DNA of 60,807 bases from the IMG/VR virus record IMGVR_UViG_3300045944_000168, positions 1 through 60,807 of that record, one strand, 5' to 3'. The stretch comes from a virus. The translations under genes were made by a program, and so were the position numbers. The notes below the pieces were generated by a model. That model did no database searches and was not told where the DNA came from. It worked only from the letters and a program-made list of their open reading frames with translations. This document shows positions 35,085 to 42,452 of the stretch, one piece after another. Position 1 is the stretch's first letter; every line of letters begins with the position of its first letter.

Positions 35085-37879
35085 TGAAGCAGGCATTGTT
35101 TGCTGTGGTCTGTTTGCTCTGGCTGACAACGGCATATTGGCTCACGTTTGCGCAGGCTCCGATCGTGACGTATTGGGTTTCTCCCTCTGGGAGTGACGCG
35201 AATGCCTGTTCGGCAGTCGATGGGAGCACTGATCCCGGCGTGTATAAAGCGACGCCAAACGGGGTCATGACCTGCCTCACAGGGGGCGGGAAGGCCATTA
35301 TTCGAGCTGGAACGTATACCGGTTCGACGGCCCATTTCCGCAATCTGCCGTCCGGGACGCCAGGATCTCCCATCATTATTGAAGGCGATCCCAACGATTC
35401 TCCAGGATGTGCGTTGGCCGAAACGTGTTCAACGATTTTGCAGCCGGCCACTGGGTCTGTGAACTCCATCATTCCAGCGTCAAATTATATTATCCGCAAG
35501 TTCATTATCGATCATACGAACAACCGGAATTATCCGATCCGCATTGGTGGGAATGGAGTGACGACTTGTACTAACGTCCTGATTGAGGATGTGGTTTTGC
35601 GGAACACGCAACTGTCTGATGGTGGAGCCGGGGGAGCTACGGGGCTGATTACGGATGATGCTTGTAATTTCATTACCTTCAGACGGATGCATATTCATCA
35701 TAATGGGGAAGTCCCTGGCGGTGGCCCTGGCGGGTATTTTCAGAGTGATGATACGACGTTTGAGGATGGGTGGGTTCACCATAACTCATATATTGGGATT
35801 CAGTGCTACAGCTCTTTCCCCGGAGTTGCGAGACCGGATCGATGCAAAATCTTACGATCGATCATCGAAAACAACGATAATGCAGGAATATTTCTCGAAG
35901 GAGACGATGATGAAGCCATTGGAAATATCATCAGGAACAACGGAGGAGGAATCGATACGGGGTCAAACGGCGCGGCTAGAGCGCATATCTACAATAATGT
36001 CATCGCAAACGGTAGTATCAACATCGGCGCATCAGGGTCTGGACCTAACTCGATCATTCGAAACAATATTATGATGGGCAATGTGACGGTCAGTGCTGGC
36101 TCCACGGGGACGATTGTGTCTCACAATGCGTGCCTATCATCCAGTAATTGTGGGACGAATAAGCTGACGATTGCATCTATTGCTGATCTGACCGTTTCGT
36201 CCAGCAATTTCAGTTTGAAACCAGGTTCTGCGGCGATTAATGCGGGTATCGATGTCGGGTTGCCGTTCAACGGATCGGCTCCTGATATCGGCATGAGTGA
36301 AACCTTTCTTGTCTCGTCCGCGACGGTGGCGACCAATGTCGTTGAAGTGGTTGTCGGCATGAACCTGAATACGCCGGTTGTCCCGACCTCATCTGGTTGG
36401 TCGGTAGGCTGTACTGGAACGGGATGCGGATCTCCAGTCGTTTCGACTGTTACGCTGAAATCAGGCACCAGCGCCACGATCCAACTGGTGATTACGGGGA
36501 TTACCGGCACGAACTGTGATGCCGGCCAAACCTGGACCGTGAGCTATTCCAGTGCGACCGGCACTACGACGAATTTTACGTGGGTTGTCAATCGGCAAGC
36601 CTTGACGAGTGCTACGAATTTCGCAGTGACGAACAATTGTACGGGCGGTGGGCCACCTCCACCGGCCGGATTGCATATTTATTACAAGCTTGATGATGGG
36701 ACCGGTACGAATGCCAACGATGAGACAGCGAACAATCTGGATGGGACCTTAACGAATAGTCCAGCGTGGGTCGCGGCCCGCAATGGGCAGGGTGTGTCCA
36801 TCACGCAAGCCAGTACCCAATATATTGCCATGCCCTATGGTAGCGGGATCAATCCTCTCTCGCAATCGCTCACCGTCTCCTTCTGGGTCTATGTCACCGA
36901 TGTGAATTTCCTGGGAATTCGCTGGGGCGCGCCACTCGGCACGAATCAACGGCTGTATATCGGACAACAGAGCGGCACGTGGCGAATTGGCGTGCAGGAT
37001 TCTAACTACAGCACAGGGGCGTCAGATAAAGCAGTGGAAGTCGGCTGGACGCATCTTTGTATGACAGTGGACAACGCGACGCCTGGTAGCGGTACAGGGA
37101 CTGCGACGTTGCATGTCAATGGAGTTGCGTCAAATTCTCCGAATGCGAAGAAGACCTATACGTCCTACGCGCTAGCCGACAATTTCCGTGTGGGTGGCAT
37201 TGCAGCGAATCCTACTCCCGGAGGCATCTATGACGATGTAAAACTATGGCTTGGTATTGTTTCTTGTGCCGACGATTTTGCTTCCTCTAATCCTCCTACT
37301 TCTCCGTGGATCGGCACACTTTCGTCTGTCGCTGCGCAATTTTATATGACCAAGACAGATCCGGCCAGTGTGCTGATCCCGCTTGGGAAAAACAACGCCA
37401 ACGTGACAATCCCTCCTGGGGGGGCATGGGCCTTGTTGCTCGAAACGAAATGCGAGGCGGGTGTGAATTGTACGCCGATCGGGCAAAAGCTCTTTTATTC
37501 CTGTGCGGCCTGTCCGAGTAATGGATCGATTTTATTGATGCCGAACACGGCGACCACGGACGGCATTGAATTTTGGGGCCAGACCACGGAGCCAGGATTG
37601 TTGAGTGGAGCACCACCGAACAAACTGACGACCGGTACGTCAGTGGATGTGGCAGGCGGAACAAACCCGAATGCCGATACAATCCCTGTGGTGGGATTGA
37701 ATCAAAATCAAAGCACGGTGATTGCGTATCTTGGCCGTATTGTTCCAGGAACGCCGACCGGGCGAACGTTCTGTATGAAGCCGCGCGAGCAATCCGGGCT
37801 CGATTTAAATGGTGGCTATACGCCGCCTGGAGGAGCGTGTGTGACGGTAGGCATTCCAACTTCGACTGGCGGGCCGTGA
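35081..37879 (+). CDS. large secreted beta-helix plus LamG-like protein
   Basis: A 932-aa protein. Signal LFAVVCLLWLTTAYWLTFAQA, then a mature start VTYWVSPSGSDANACS typical of right-handed beta-helix (pectate-lyase-like) proteins. Residues about 100-330 carry many short repeats with Asn (NYIIRKFIIDHTNN, IIENNDNAGIFLEGDD, NIIRNNGGGID). A LamG-like domain follows (HIYYKLDDGTGTNANDETANNLDG ... WTHLCMTVD). It probably binds or degrades surface polysaccharide. It is the last and largest of the signal-bearing group. Confidence 0.65.
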   Translation: MMKQALFAVVCLLWLTTAYWLTFAQAPIVTYWVSPSGSDANACSAVDGSTDPGVYKATPNGVMTCLTGGGKAIIRAGTYTGSTAHFRNLPSGTPGSPIIIEGDPNDSPGCALAETCSTILQPATGSVNSIIPASNYIIRKFIIDHTNNRNYPIRIGGNGVTTCTNVLIEDVVLRNTQLSDGGAGGATGLITDDACNFITFRRMHIHHNGEVPGGGPGGYFQSDDTTFEDGWVHHNSYIGIQCYSSFPGVARPDRCKILRSIIENNDNAGIFLEGDDDEAIGNIIRNNGGGIDTGSNGAARAHIYNNVIANGSINIGASGSGPNSIIRNNIMMGNVTVSAGSTGTIVSHNACLSSSNCGTNKLTIASIADLTVSSSNFSLKPGSAAINAGIDVGLPFNGSAPDIGMSETFLVSSATVATNVVEVVVGMNLNTPVVPTSSGWSVGCTGTGCGSPVVSTVTLKSGTSATIQLVITGITGTNCDAGQTWTVSYSSATGTTTNFTWVVNRQALTSATNFAVTNNCTGGGPPPPAGLHIYYKLDDGTGTNANDETANNLDGTLTNSPAWVAARNGQGVSITQASTQYIAMPYGSGINPLSQSLTVSFWVYVTDVNFLGIRWGAPLGTNQRLYIGQQSGTWRIGVQDSNYSTGASDKAVEVGWTHLCMTVDNATPGSGTGTATLHVNGVASNSPNAKKTYTSYALADNFRVGGIAANPTPGGIYDDVKLWLGIVSCADDFASSNPPTSPWIGTLSSVAAQFYMTKTDPASVLIPLGKNNANVTIPPGGAWALLLETKCEAGVNCTPIGQKLFYSCAACPSNGSILLMPNTATTDGIEFWGQTTEPGLLSGAPPNKLTTGTSVDVAGGTNPNADTIPVVGLNQNQSTVIAYLGRIVPGTPTGRTFCMKPREQSGLDLNGGYTPPGGACVTVGIPTSTGGP

Positions 37880-38055
37880 TCGAATACATCTGGCAGCGTG
37901 CCTGCCCACAATGCGGGAGACACTTAGCACGCCTCTGTGAATACGGGGTTGCATGGCTCTGTAAGTGCGGATGGACCACTGCCGATGTAAGCAGAGCAAT
38001 ACGAAAGCCTGAGCACCCACAGAATGTTGAGAATGTGTTCCACGGGGAACAATGA
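37876..38055 (+). CDS. zinc-ribbon microprotein, 59 aa
   Basis: GTG 37876 overlaps the preceding stop. CPQCGRHLARLCEYGVAWLCKCGW forms a compact four-Cys zinc ribbon. Stop overlaps the DUF5675-like gene. Function unknown. Confidence 0.55.
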   Translation: MIEYIWQRACPQCGRHLARLCEYGVAWLCKCGWTTADVSRAIRKPEHPQNVENVFHGEQ

Positions 38056-38477
38056 TGGTTTTAGATCTCATCAGGGTGGGCTCCTCGAATCGCGGGACAT
38101 TCGGCGTGTTGCGTCATGGCCAAGTACCGTTTGTCCTGACCCTAGAGCGACCCTGGCTGGACAATCAACAGAACGTCTCGTGTATTCCGGCTGGGCGCTA
38201 TCGCTGTCGCAAGATCCGATCGCCGAAGTTCGGGAATACCTATGAGATTTGCGATGTCCCGAACCGAACGCACGTATTATTTCACAGCGGCAATGTTATT
38301 GAGGATACCGCAGGGTGTATACTCGTCGGTGAAGAGTTCAGCGGAACCTGGGATAAACCGATGTTGGTGTCTAGTCAACGCGGGTTTGGCGAATTGATGA
38401 AGTACTTGGATGGCATGCCAGAGTTTGACGTGGTAATTCATGAGTTCTCACTCATCGAGTCGTCGGTTGCCGTATGA
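38052..38477 (+). CDS. DUF5675-like protein, candidate cell-wall enzyme
   Basis: A 141-aa protein with the pattern of phage DUF5675 proteins: a LIRVGSSNRGTFGVL start, LTLERPWLDNQQNVSCIPAG, and HVLFHSGNVIEDTAGCILVG. The His-Ser-Gly ... Gly-Cys spacing recalls L,D-transpeptidase-like active sites. DUF5675 proteins are often found near phage lysis genes. No classical endolysin is seen elsewhere here, so this gene is the best candidate for murein attack. That role is inference. Confidence 0.6.
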   Translation: MMVLDLIRVGSSNRGTFGVLRHGQVPFVLTLERPWLDNQQNVSCIPAGRYRCRKIRSPKFGNTYEICDVPNRTHVLFHSGNVIEDTAGCILVGEEFSGTWDKPMLVSSQRGFGELMKYLDGMPEFDVVIHEFSLIESSVAV

Positions 38478-38575
38478 AGAAACCCAGGGTGTTTCGCTGT
38501 CCAAATTGTGGCGGATCGGTGATTGCGCATGAAGTCAATGTTCACCTACGGGAGTGCGAGAAAGGGAAACGGTAG
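38474..38575 (+). CDS. 33-aa zinc-finger microprotein
   Basis: ATG 38474 overlaps the preceding stop region. CPNCGG, then H-x-N-x-H and C near the end, so a single zinc finger (CCHC-like). Too short to assign, but coupling and the motif support it. Confidence 0.45.
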   Translation: MKKPRVFRCPNCGGSVIAHEVNVHLRECEKGKR

Positions 38576-38591
38576 CGGGAACCGTGTAAGG

Positions 38592-38679
38592 CTGGCTAAT
38601 GCGCCAGTAGCCTCCTATATAGAAATCGTTGTACCGTCCATTTAACAGTAGGGAGGCTGTCATGAAATGGTGGACGGTA
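38592..38679 (+). promoter_or_regulatory. structured leader controlling first lysis-membrane gene
   Basis: Three nested inverted repeats surround the ribosome-binding site. CTGGC/GCCAG hairpin at 38592-38607. AGCCTCC (38609-38615) pairs with GGAGGCT (38652-38658), which contains the Shine-Dalgarno. GTACCGTCCA (38631-38640) is an exact complement of TGGACGGTAC (38670-38679), enclosing both the Shine-Dalgarno and the start codons. The last two cannot form together, so the leader could switch translation. Confidence 0.55.
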
Positions 38680-38954
38680 CAGGTAGTTTGGAACTCGGCC
38701 CTACGTATAAAACCCTTTTCCTTGGTGCTTGCGTTGTTATTGGGGGGGCTGTTGGGTGGTTTGTGCAGGACATTCGTCACTCCGTCGACGAACTCACTCG
38801 TGAGCATTACGCGCTTCTCGACCGACAGCGCGAGTTGGAGACAGGAGCGAGCGCATATAAATGCAGCCGAGAGAGAGATCATGTTGAGGATACGGAAATC
38901 AAGCGTCGTCTGGCTGAAATTGAACAGGAATTAAGATGGAAGAGCAAGCGATAG
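38667..38954 (+). CDS. membrane-anchored coiled-coil protein, lysis module
   Basis: One hydrophobic segment (TLFLGACVVIGGAVGWFV, about residues 16-33) followed by a charged coiled coil (VDELTREHYALLDRQRELE, EIKRRLAEIEQELRWKSKR). Preferred over the overlapping frame from ATG 38661, whose C-terminal half is less protein-like, although that ATG has the better Shine-Dalgarno spacing. May be a holin-associated or spanin-like factor. Confidence 0.5.
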   Translation: MVDGTGSLELGPTYKTLFLGACVVIGGAVGWFVQDIRHSVDELTREHYALLDRQRELETGASAYKCSRERDHVEDTEIKRRLAEIEQELRWKSKR

Positions 38955-38964
38955 CAGTGTAGTG

Positions 38965-39192
38965 ATGATGGACGAAGTTCCGACCCATGGTATGTCCACG
39001 TGGGAGCGGATGCTCCTCACGGCGATTGGGACCATCATCTTTTTTATTCTCTCGGCGACGATTACGCAGGTGATTATTAATTCCAGTCGATTAACGGCGC
39101 TCGAAACGCGGATGGTCGGACACGATGCCGAAATGGATCGGATCTATGGTGAGATTCGCGAGCATCGCAAAATCAGCGAAGGACGGCGATGA
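38965..39192 (+). CDS. small membrane protein, XhlA-like layout
   Basis: About 75 aa; ATG 38965 or 38968. Hydrophobic MLLTAIGTIIFFILSATITQVII, then a short coiled coil (LTALETRMVGHDAEMDRIYGEI). The combination of one membrane segment and a coiled coil is found in holin-helper proteins. Stop overlaps the next ATG. Confidence 0.5.
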   Translation: MMDEVPTHGMSTWERMLLTAIGTIIFFILSATITQVIINSSRLTALETRMVGHDAEMDRIYGEIREHRKISEGRR

Positions 39193-39560
39193 CCACACAA
39201 CCTGAAGATAAAATCTATTGGGGTGGGCAGCTCGAACGCTTGCCGACGATGATTCGAGCGGCGATTGTGGCGGTTCGTCTGGGTGGGCAAACGGTGGTCA
39301 TCATGGCGCTTGTCGGGATCCTCATTGGGATTCATCTTGGGGCGTTCCCCGACCAAGCGTCAAAAGACCGAGAAATACTCATCCGGGAATCGAAACAACA
39401 ATCCGAGGAGCTGCATCAAAACAGCATGATTCAAGCGCAGCAATTACGGGTCCTGGAAGAGCATGCCCGTACTGCACGCGCAACCGTCATGGTGCTGTGC
39501 GCGAATCTGGCTCCCGGGACGTACGAGCGGGGGCAGTGTTTAGAAATTCTGGGGAAATAG
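39189..39560 (+). CDS. membrane protein with periplasmic helix, lysis module
   Basis: ATG overlaps the previous stop. A 123-aa product with one membrane helix (VVIMALVGILIGIHLGAF) and a helical C-terminal part (ESKQQSEELHQNSMIQAQQLRVLEEHA) ending with two Cys (LCANLAPGTYERGQCLE). Possible holin partner. Not recognised. Confidence 0.5.
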   Translation: MTTQPEDKIYWGGQLERLPTMIRAAIVAVRLGGQTVVIMALVGILIGIHLGAFPDQASKDREILIRESKQQSEELHQNSMIQAQQLRVLEEHARTARATVMVLCANLAPGTYERGQCLEILGK

Positions 39561-39568
39561 GAGGCACG

Positions 39569-39844
39569 ATGAGTGAGGAGCAGGTTTCAGCGAGCAAATC
39601 TAAGTGGGGGATGAATATCTTTCTCGCGTTCCTTACGTGGTTTCTCATTTCTGGGTTTCTGTCCGTCCTCTCTGCACTCTTCTTCTGGCATGTTCCGGAT
39701 GGGAATAAGGAAATACTGGTATATATGGCCGGCCAACTTTCAGGGTTTACCGGATCGGCGGTTGCGCTCTGGACGAACACAACTTATCAGAGCGCTCAGA
39801 AAACGGAGATGCTGGCGAAGTCGGGGCCGATTGATCCGCATTAA
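39569..39844 (+). CDS. holin candidate
   Basis: A 91-aa protein; AGGAGG before ATG 39569. Two hydrophobic segments (IFLAFLTWFLISGFLSVLSALFF and YMAGQLSGFTGSAVALW) separated by a short polar loop and a charged tail with KTEMLAKS, the usual build of a class II/III holin. Lies just before the spanin pair. It would form holes in the inner membrane at the time of lysis. Confidence 0.6.
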   Translation: MSEEQVSASKSKWGMNIFLAFLTWFLISGFLSVLSALFFWHVPDGNKEILVYMAGQLSGFTGSAVALWTNTTYQSAQKTEMLAKSGPIDPH

Positions 39845-39852
39845 GGAGTCGT

Positions 39853-40473
39853 ATGCTGCCCGCTCTCATGGCGCTCAAACCGGCGATTAAGTACGGCGTG
39901 CCTGTCGCGATCCTGGTGGCGTTGATTGGTGGAACCAATACATGTTCTTACGTCAAGGGCAAGCGGGTAGTGCAGCAAGCCTGGGACGCCTCGATTGCAC
40001 AGCAAGCGGCGCAATCAGTCAGAGAAGTTGTGAAAGCCCAGGCGATGGAATCGGAGGTGGTGCGAGAGAGCGATGTGCGCGAGCGTGACATTAAGAGGAA
40101 GGTTGATACCATCAGAAAGAAGGTGCTTCGTGATCCACACAAACCGATTACTCTCAGCCCTGCTACTGTGCGGTTGCACGATGAGCTTCGCAGCCTGTCA
40201 AACAAAACCGACGACCGTGTGCCCGCCGCCGATCCTGGCACCGGGTCACCTGAAATACTACGAGGAGGATTGGGATCTGCCACCACTGAAGTCCTACAAG
40301 TCGAGGATGGAGAATTCGTCGAACTGACCATGGAGGAATTGAAGCAGGCGGCTACTGATTACTTTGAGAAATATGCGTTGCTGCGGAATAACTATCGAGG
40401 ACTTTCCGAATGGAACGATGGCCGAGAAGCGCTCGAAAAAGCGCGACATGGGATTGAAGAACATCATGAGTAG
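39853..40473 (+). CDS. i-spanin (Rz-like)
   Basis: A 206-aa protein with an N-terminal membrane anchor (YGVPVAILVALIGGTNTCSYV) and a long helical periplasmic domain (AQQAAQSVREVVKAQAMESEVV...). The end DYFEKYALLRNNYRGLSEW resembles Rz C-termini. With its partner it would fuse inner and outer membrane in the last step of lysis. The o-spanin gene is nested in another frame (40130-40327). Confidence 0.72.
   Translation: MLPALMALKPAIKYGVPVAILVALIGGTNTCSYVKGKRVVQQAWDASIAQQAAQSVREVVKAQAMESEVVRESDVRERDIKRKVDTIRKKVLRDPHKPITLSPATVRLHDELRSLSNKTDDRVPAADPGTGSPEILRGGLGSATTEVLQVEDGEFVELTMEELKQAATDYFEKYALLRNNYRGLSEWNDGREALEKARHGIEEHHE
40130..40327 (+). CDS. o-spanin (Rz1-like lipoprotein) nested inside Rz
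   Basis: Nested in the +1 frame of the i-spanin. GTG 40130 has an AAGG-type site upstream. The 65-aa product has a basic start, a hydrophobic core (LLSALLLCGCTMSFAAC) and a lipobox FAAC with Q after the Cys. A Pro-rich tail (CPPPILAPG, DLPPLKSY) is typical of Rz1 proteins. The nested arrangement is the same as in phage lambda, and it shows a diderm host. Confidence 0.78.
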   Translation: MIHTNRLLSALLLCGCTMSFAACQTKPTTVCPPPILAPGHLKYYEEDWDLPPLKSYKSRMENSSN

Positions 40474-40912
40474 GCTGAAATCCTGGTGGACCAGAACCAC
40501 CGTTGATCCGGAGTATATTTTGATCACGATGGTGATTATGGCTTTTGCGCTCTTGGTCATTGTCGCGCTGGTTCCAATGGTGGTCCATGCGGGCGCGTGC
40601 TTGGTGATTGAAGTCCCGCCGCAAGCGGTGACCTGGGTCCAAGACGGCGATACGTTCACCTTGTTCAATTTCGCGCCAGGGGGAGCGGTGAAAATCAGAG
40701 TCTCGAACGTCGATACGCCTGAGAAGAAAGAGCCGAAGTTTGAAGAAGCGCGACAGTTTACACGGGACTGGCTTGCTAAAGGAAAATTCATCGTCGATAC
40801 ATGCGGTGAATATACGTTTGAGCGCATTCAAGCCGTGGTGACGCGGGATGATCAGACATTGGCGCAAGAGTTGATCCGTGCAGGACTCGGGACCGCTGGA
40901 AAGAGGAACTAA
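40466..40912 (+). CDS. membrane-anchored thermonuclease-like (SNase) protein
   Basis: A 148-aa protein; the start overlaps the end of the i-spanin gene. Residues about 14-37 are hydrophobic (EYILITMVIMAFALLVIVALV), then an SNase-like domain: VQDGDTFTLF, KIRVSNVDTPE (Arg and Asp of the active site) and FERIQAVV (second Arg). The last part is LAQELIRAGLG. It would hydrolyse nucleic acid outside the inner membrane, perhaps of host or competing DNA. Confidence 0.7.
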   Translation: MSRLKSWWTRTTVDPEYILITMVIMAFALLVIVALVPMVVHAGACLVIEVPPQAVTWVQDGDTFTLFNFAPGGAVKIRVSNVDTPEKKEPKFEEARQFTRDWLAKGKFIVDTCGEYTFERIQAVVTRDDQTLAQELIRAGLGTAGKRN

Positions 40913-41938
40913 ATGGCGACCGTACAAACATACATGCCACCTGTCTACGATGATTCGAAGTTTCCGTTTGCTCCGAAGAAAGGTGGGATTTTCAACGATC
41001 CTCAGCTCAATCCCGCGCCGGCGGCGGCCACAGCGGCGGCGGACCGCGCGACGGCGGTGAACTATGCGCCGGAATCGTTTCATGTCACACCCGACCAGAC
41101 GGTGAATGATCAGATCGCCAAGATCGTCAGTGAGGATTCGAAGTTGATGCAACAGGCTCGCACGCGCGCGAATCAAGAGGCTCAGGCCAGGGGGTTACTC
41201 AATTCGAGCTTAGCCGTTGAAGCAGGGCAGAATGCTGTGATTGGGCAAGCTATGCCGATTGCCCAATCTGATGCGGCAGCCTATGAGCGGGCGGCAACGA
41301 ATACGGTTAACGCGAATAATGCAGCGGCCTATCAAAATGCACAAGCAGCGAATACGGTCAATTTGGAAAATGCGAAGGCGGGAACGACGGTCAATCTCGC
41401 GAATGCCTCAGAGGCGAACAAGTTACTTGGCACAAAAATGACCTTAGACTCTGATCTGCTGAAAACACGACTCACGTTGGATAACCAGATGGCCTTGGCG
41501 AAGCTTGATGCGAGTACCAAGACGGAACTTGCCAAGATGGACAATGAATATCGCGGGTTATTACAACTGTCGCAGAATGCCACTAATAAGTTTAATCAAG
41601 TCATGCAGAGCATTGCGCAGATCTCGCAGAACAACACGATGTATAAACCCGCGAAAGATGCGGCAATCGCGACGCAACTTAATATGCTGAAAGAGGCGTT
41701 GAAGATTGAAGAGGAAATCCAGAAGAGTGGGAATGCGGCTGTGAAGGGACTGAACCTTGGCCAGTTTTTCAATTTCACGCTTGAGACGGCGCGCAATCTG
41801 CCTCCGACAACGACGCCGATAGCAGCCCCTGCGACGAATCAGCCGGTGAATCCGACGATTCAGCAGGTGAATCAAGTGGTTCGAAATCAAGGCGGGACGG
41901 TTCCCGCTCCGGCGGCGGCGTACCGGCCTTGGAAGTAG
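40913..41938 (+). CDS. internal virion protein
   Basis: A 341-aa protein starting directly after the SNase stop. The TVNDQIAKIVSEDSKLMQQA, ARGLLNSSLAVEAGQNAVIG and AMPIAQSDAAAYE segments match a motif set found in podovirus internal virion proteins. Asn/Ala-rich tandem-like stretches (NTVNANNAAAYQNAQAANTV) and long helices follow. Probably ejected into the host with the DNA. Confidence 0.65.
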   Translation: MATVQTYMPPVYDDSKFPFAPKKGGIFNDPQLNPAPAAATAAADRATAVNYAPESFHVTPDQTVNDQIAKIVSEDSKLMQQARTRANQEAQARGLLNSSLAVEAGQNAVIGQAMPIAQSDAAAYERAATNTVNANNAAAYQNAQAANTVNLENAKAGTTVNLANASEANKLLGTKMTLDSDLLKTRLTLDNQMALAKLDASTKTELAKMDNEYRGLLQLSQNATNKFNQVMQSIAQISQNNTMYKPAKDAAIATQLNMLKEALKIEEEIQKSGNAAVKGLNLGQFFNFTLETARNLPPTTTPIAAPATNQPVNPTIQQVNQVVRNQGGTVPAPAAAYRPWK

Positions 41939-41945
41939 AGGGCTG

Positions 41946-42425
41946 ATGATAGTTGCGGAATCGACGACGATCATTCGAGCCATGACGGTCAAAGAACTCC
42001 CGTTGTGTCTGCCGTTTGGGGAAGCGTTTATGCAGGAAAAGCATATTCCTGGCGTGTTCAATCCCGATGTGTTCCTGAAGAATTGGACGACGTTTCTGAC
42101 TAGTTATCCGGCAGCCATCTTTGGGTTGTGGAAGGATGAACAGTTGATCGGCGGGATCGGCGGCATGATTCATCCAGACTTGAATACCGGGCAGCGGATC
42201 GCTGTGGAATTCTTTTGGTACGTGGGGCATGAACATCGTCATACGATCGGATCCATCAAGCTGGTTCGACGGTGGAAACGATGGGCGAAGGAGAACGGGG
42301 CCGTTCGATGGCGGATGATTCACTTGCTCGATGTCGATGAAACGGCCTCGTCGGTGAAGTTGGCGTCCTTCTATGAGAAGCAAGGGTTGCGTCCAATTGA
42401 AGTAGGGTTTGACGGACCGTTATGA
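41946..42425 (+). CDS. GNAT-like acetyltransferase
   Basis: A 159-aa protein with an N-acetyltransferase-like layout: TIIRAMTVKELPLCL start, AIFGLWKDEQLIGGIGGMI, FWYVGHEHRHTIGSIKLVRRWKRWAKENG (acetyl-CoA loop region) and FYEKQGLRPIEVGF at the end. Similar enzymes are common among phage internal virion genes. Substrate unknown. Located between two internal virion genes. Confidence 0.65.
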   Translation: MIVAESTTIIRAMTVKELPLCLPFGEAFMQEKHIPGVFNPDVFLKNWTTFLTSYPAAIFGLWKDEQLIGGIGGMIHPDLNTGQRIAVEFFWYVGHEHRHTIGSIKLVRRWKRWAKENGAVRWRMIHLLDVDETASSVKLASFYEKQGLRPIEVGFDGPL

Positions 42426-42452
42426 CTAACACAGTAGGAAAGGGGTGGACCC

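Noticed and set aside
25715-37879. Diversity-generating retroelement acting on the fibre genes
   Set aside because: No reverse transcriptase gene and no template/variable repeat pair were seen anywhere in the window.
38661-38934. Alternative lysis-module frame from ATG 38661
   Set aside because: Has the better-spaced Shine-Dalgarno but the C-terminal half is Ser/Arg-rich with no pattern; the 38667 frame gives a membrane segment and a coiled coil. Kept only as a possible dual start.
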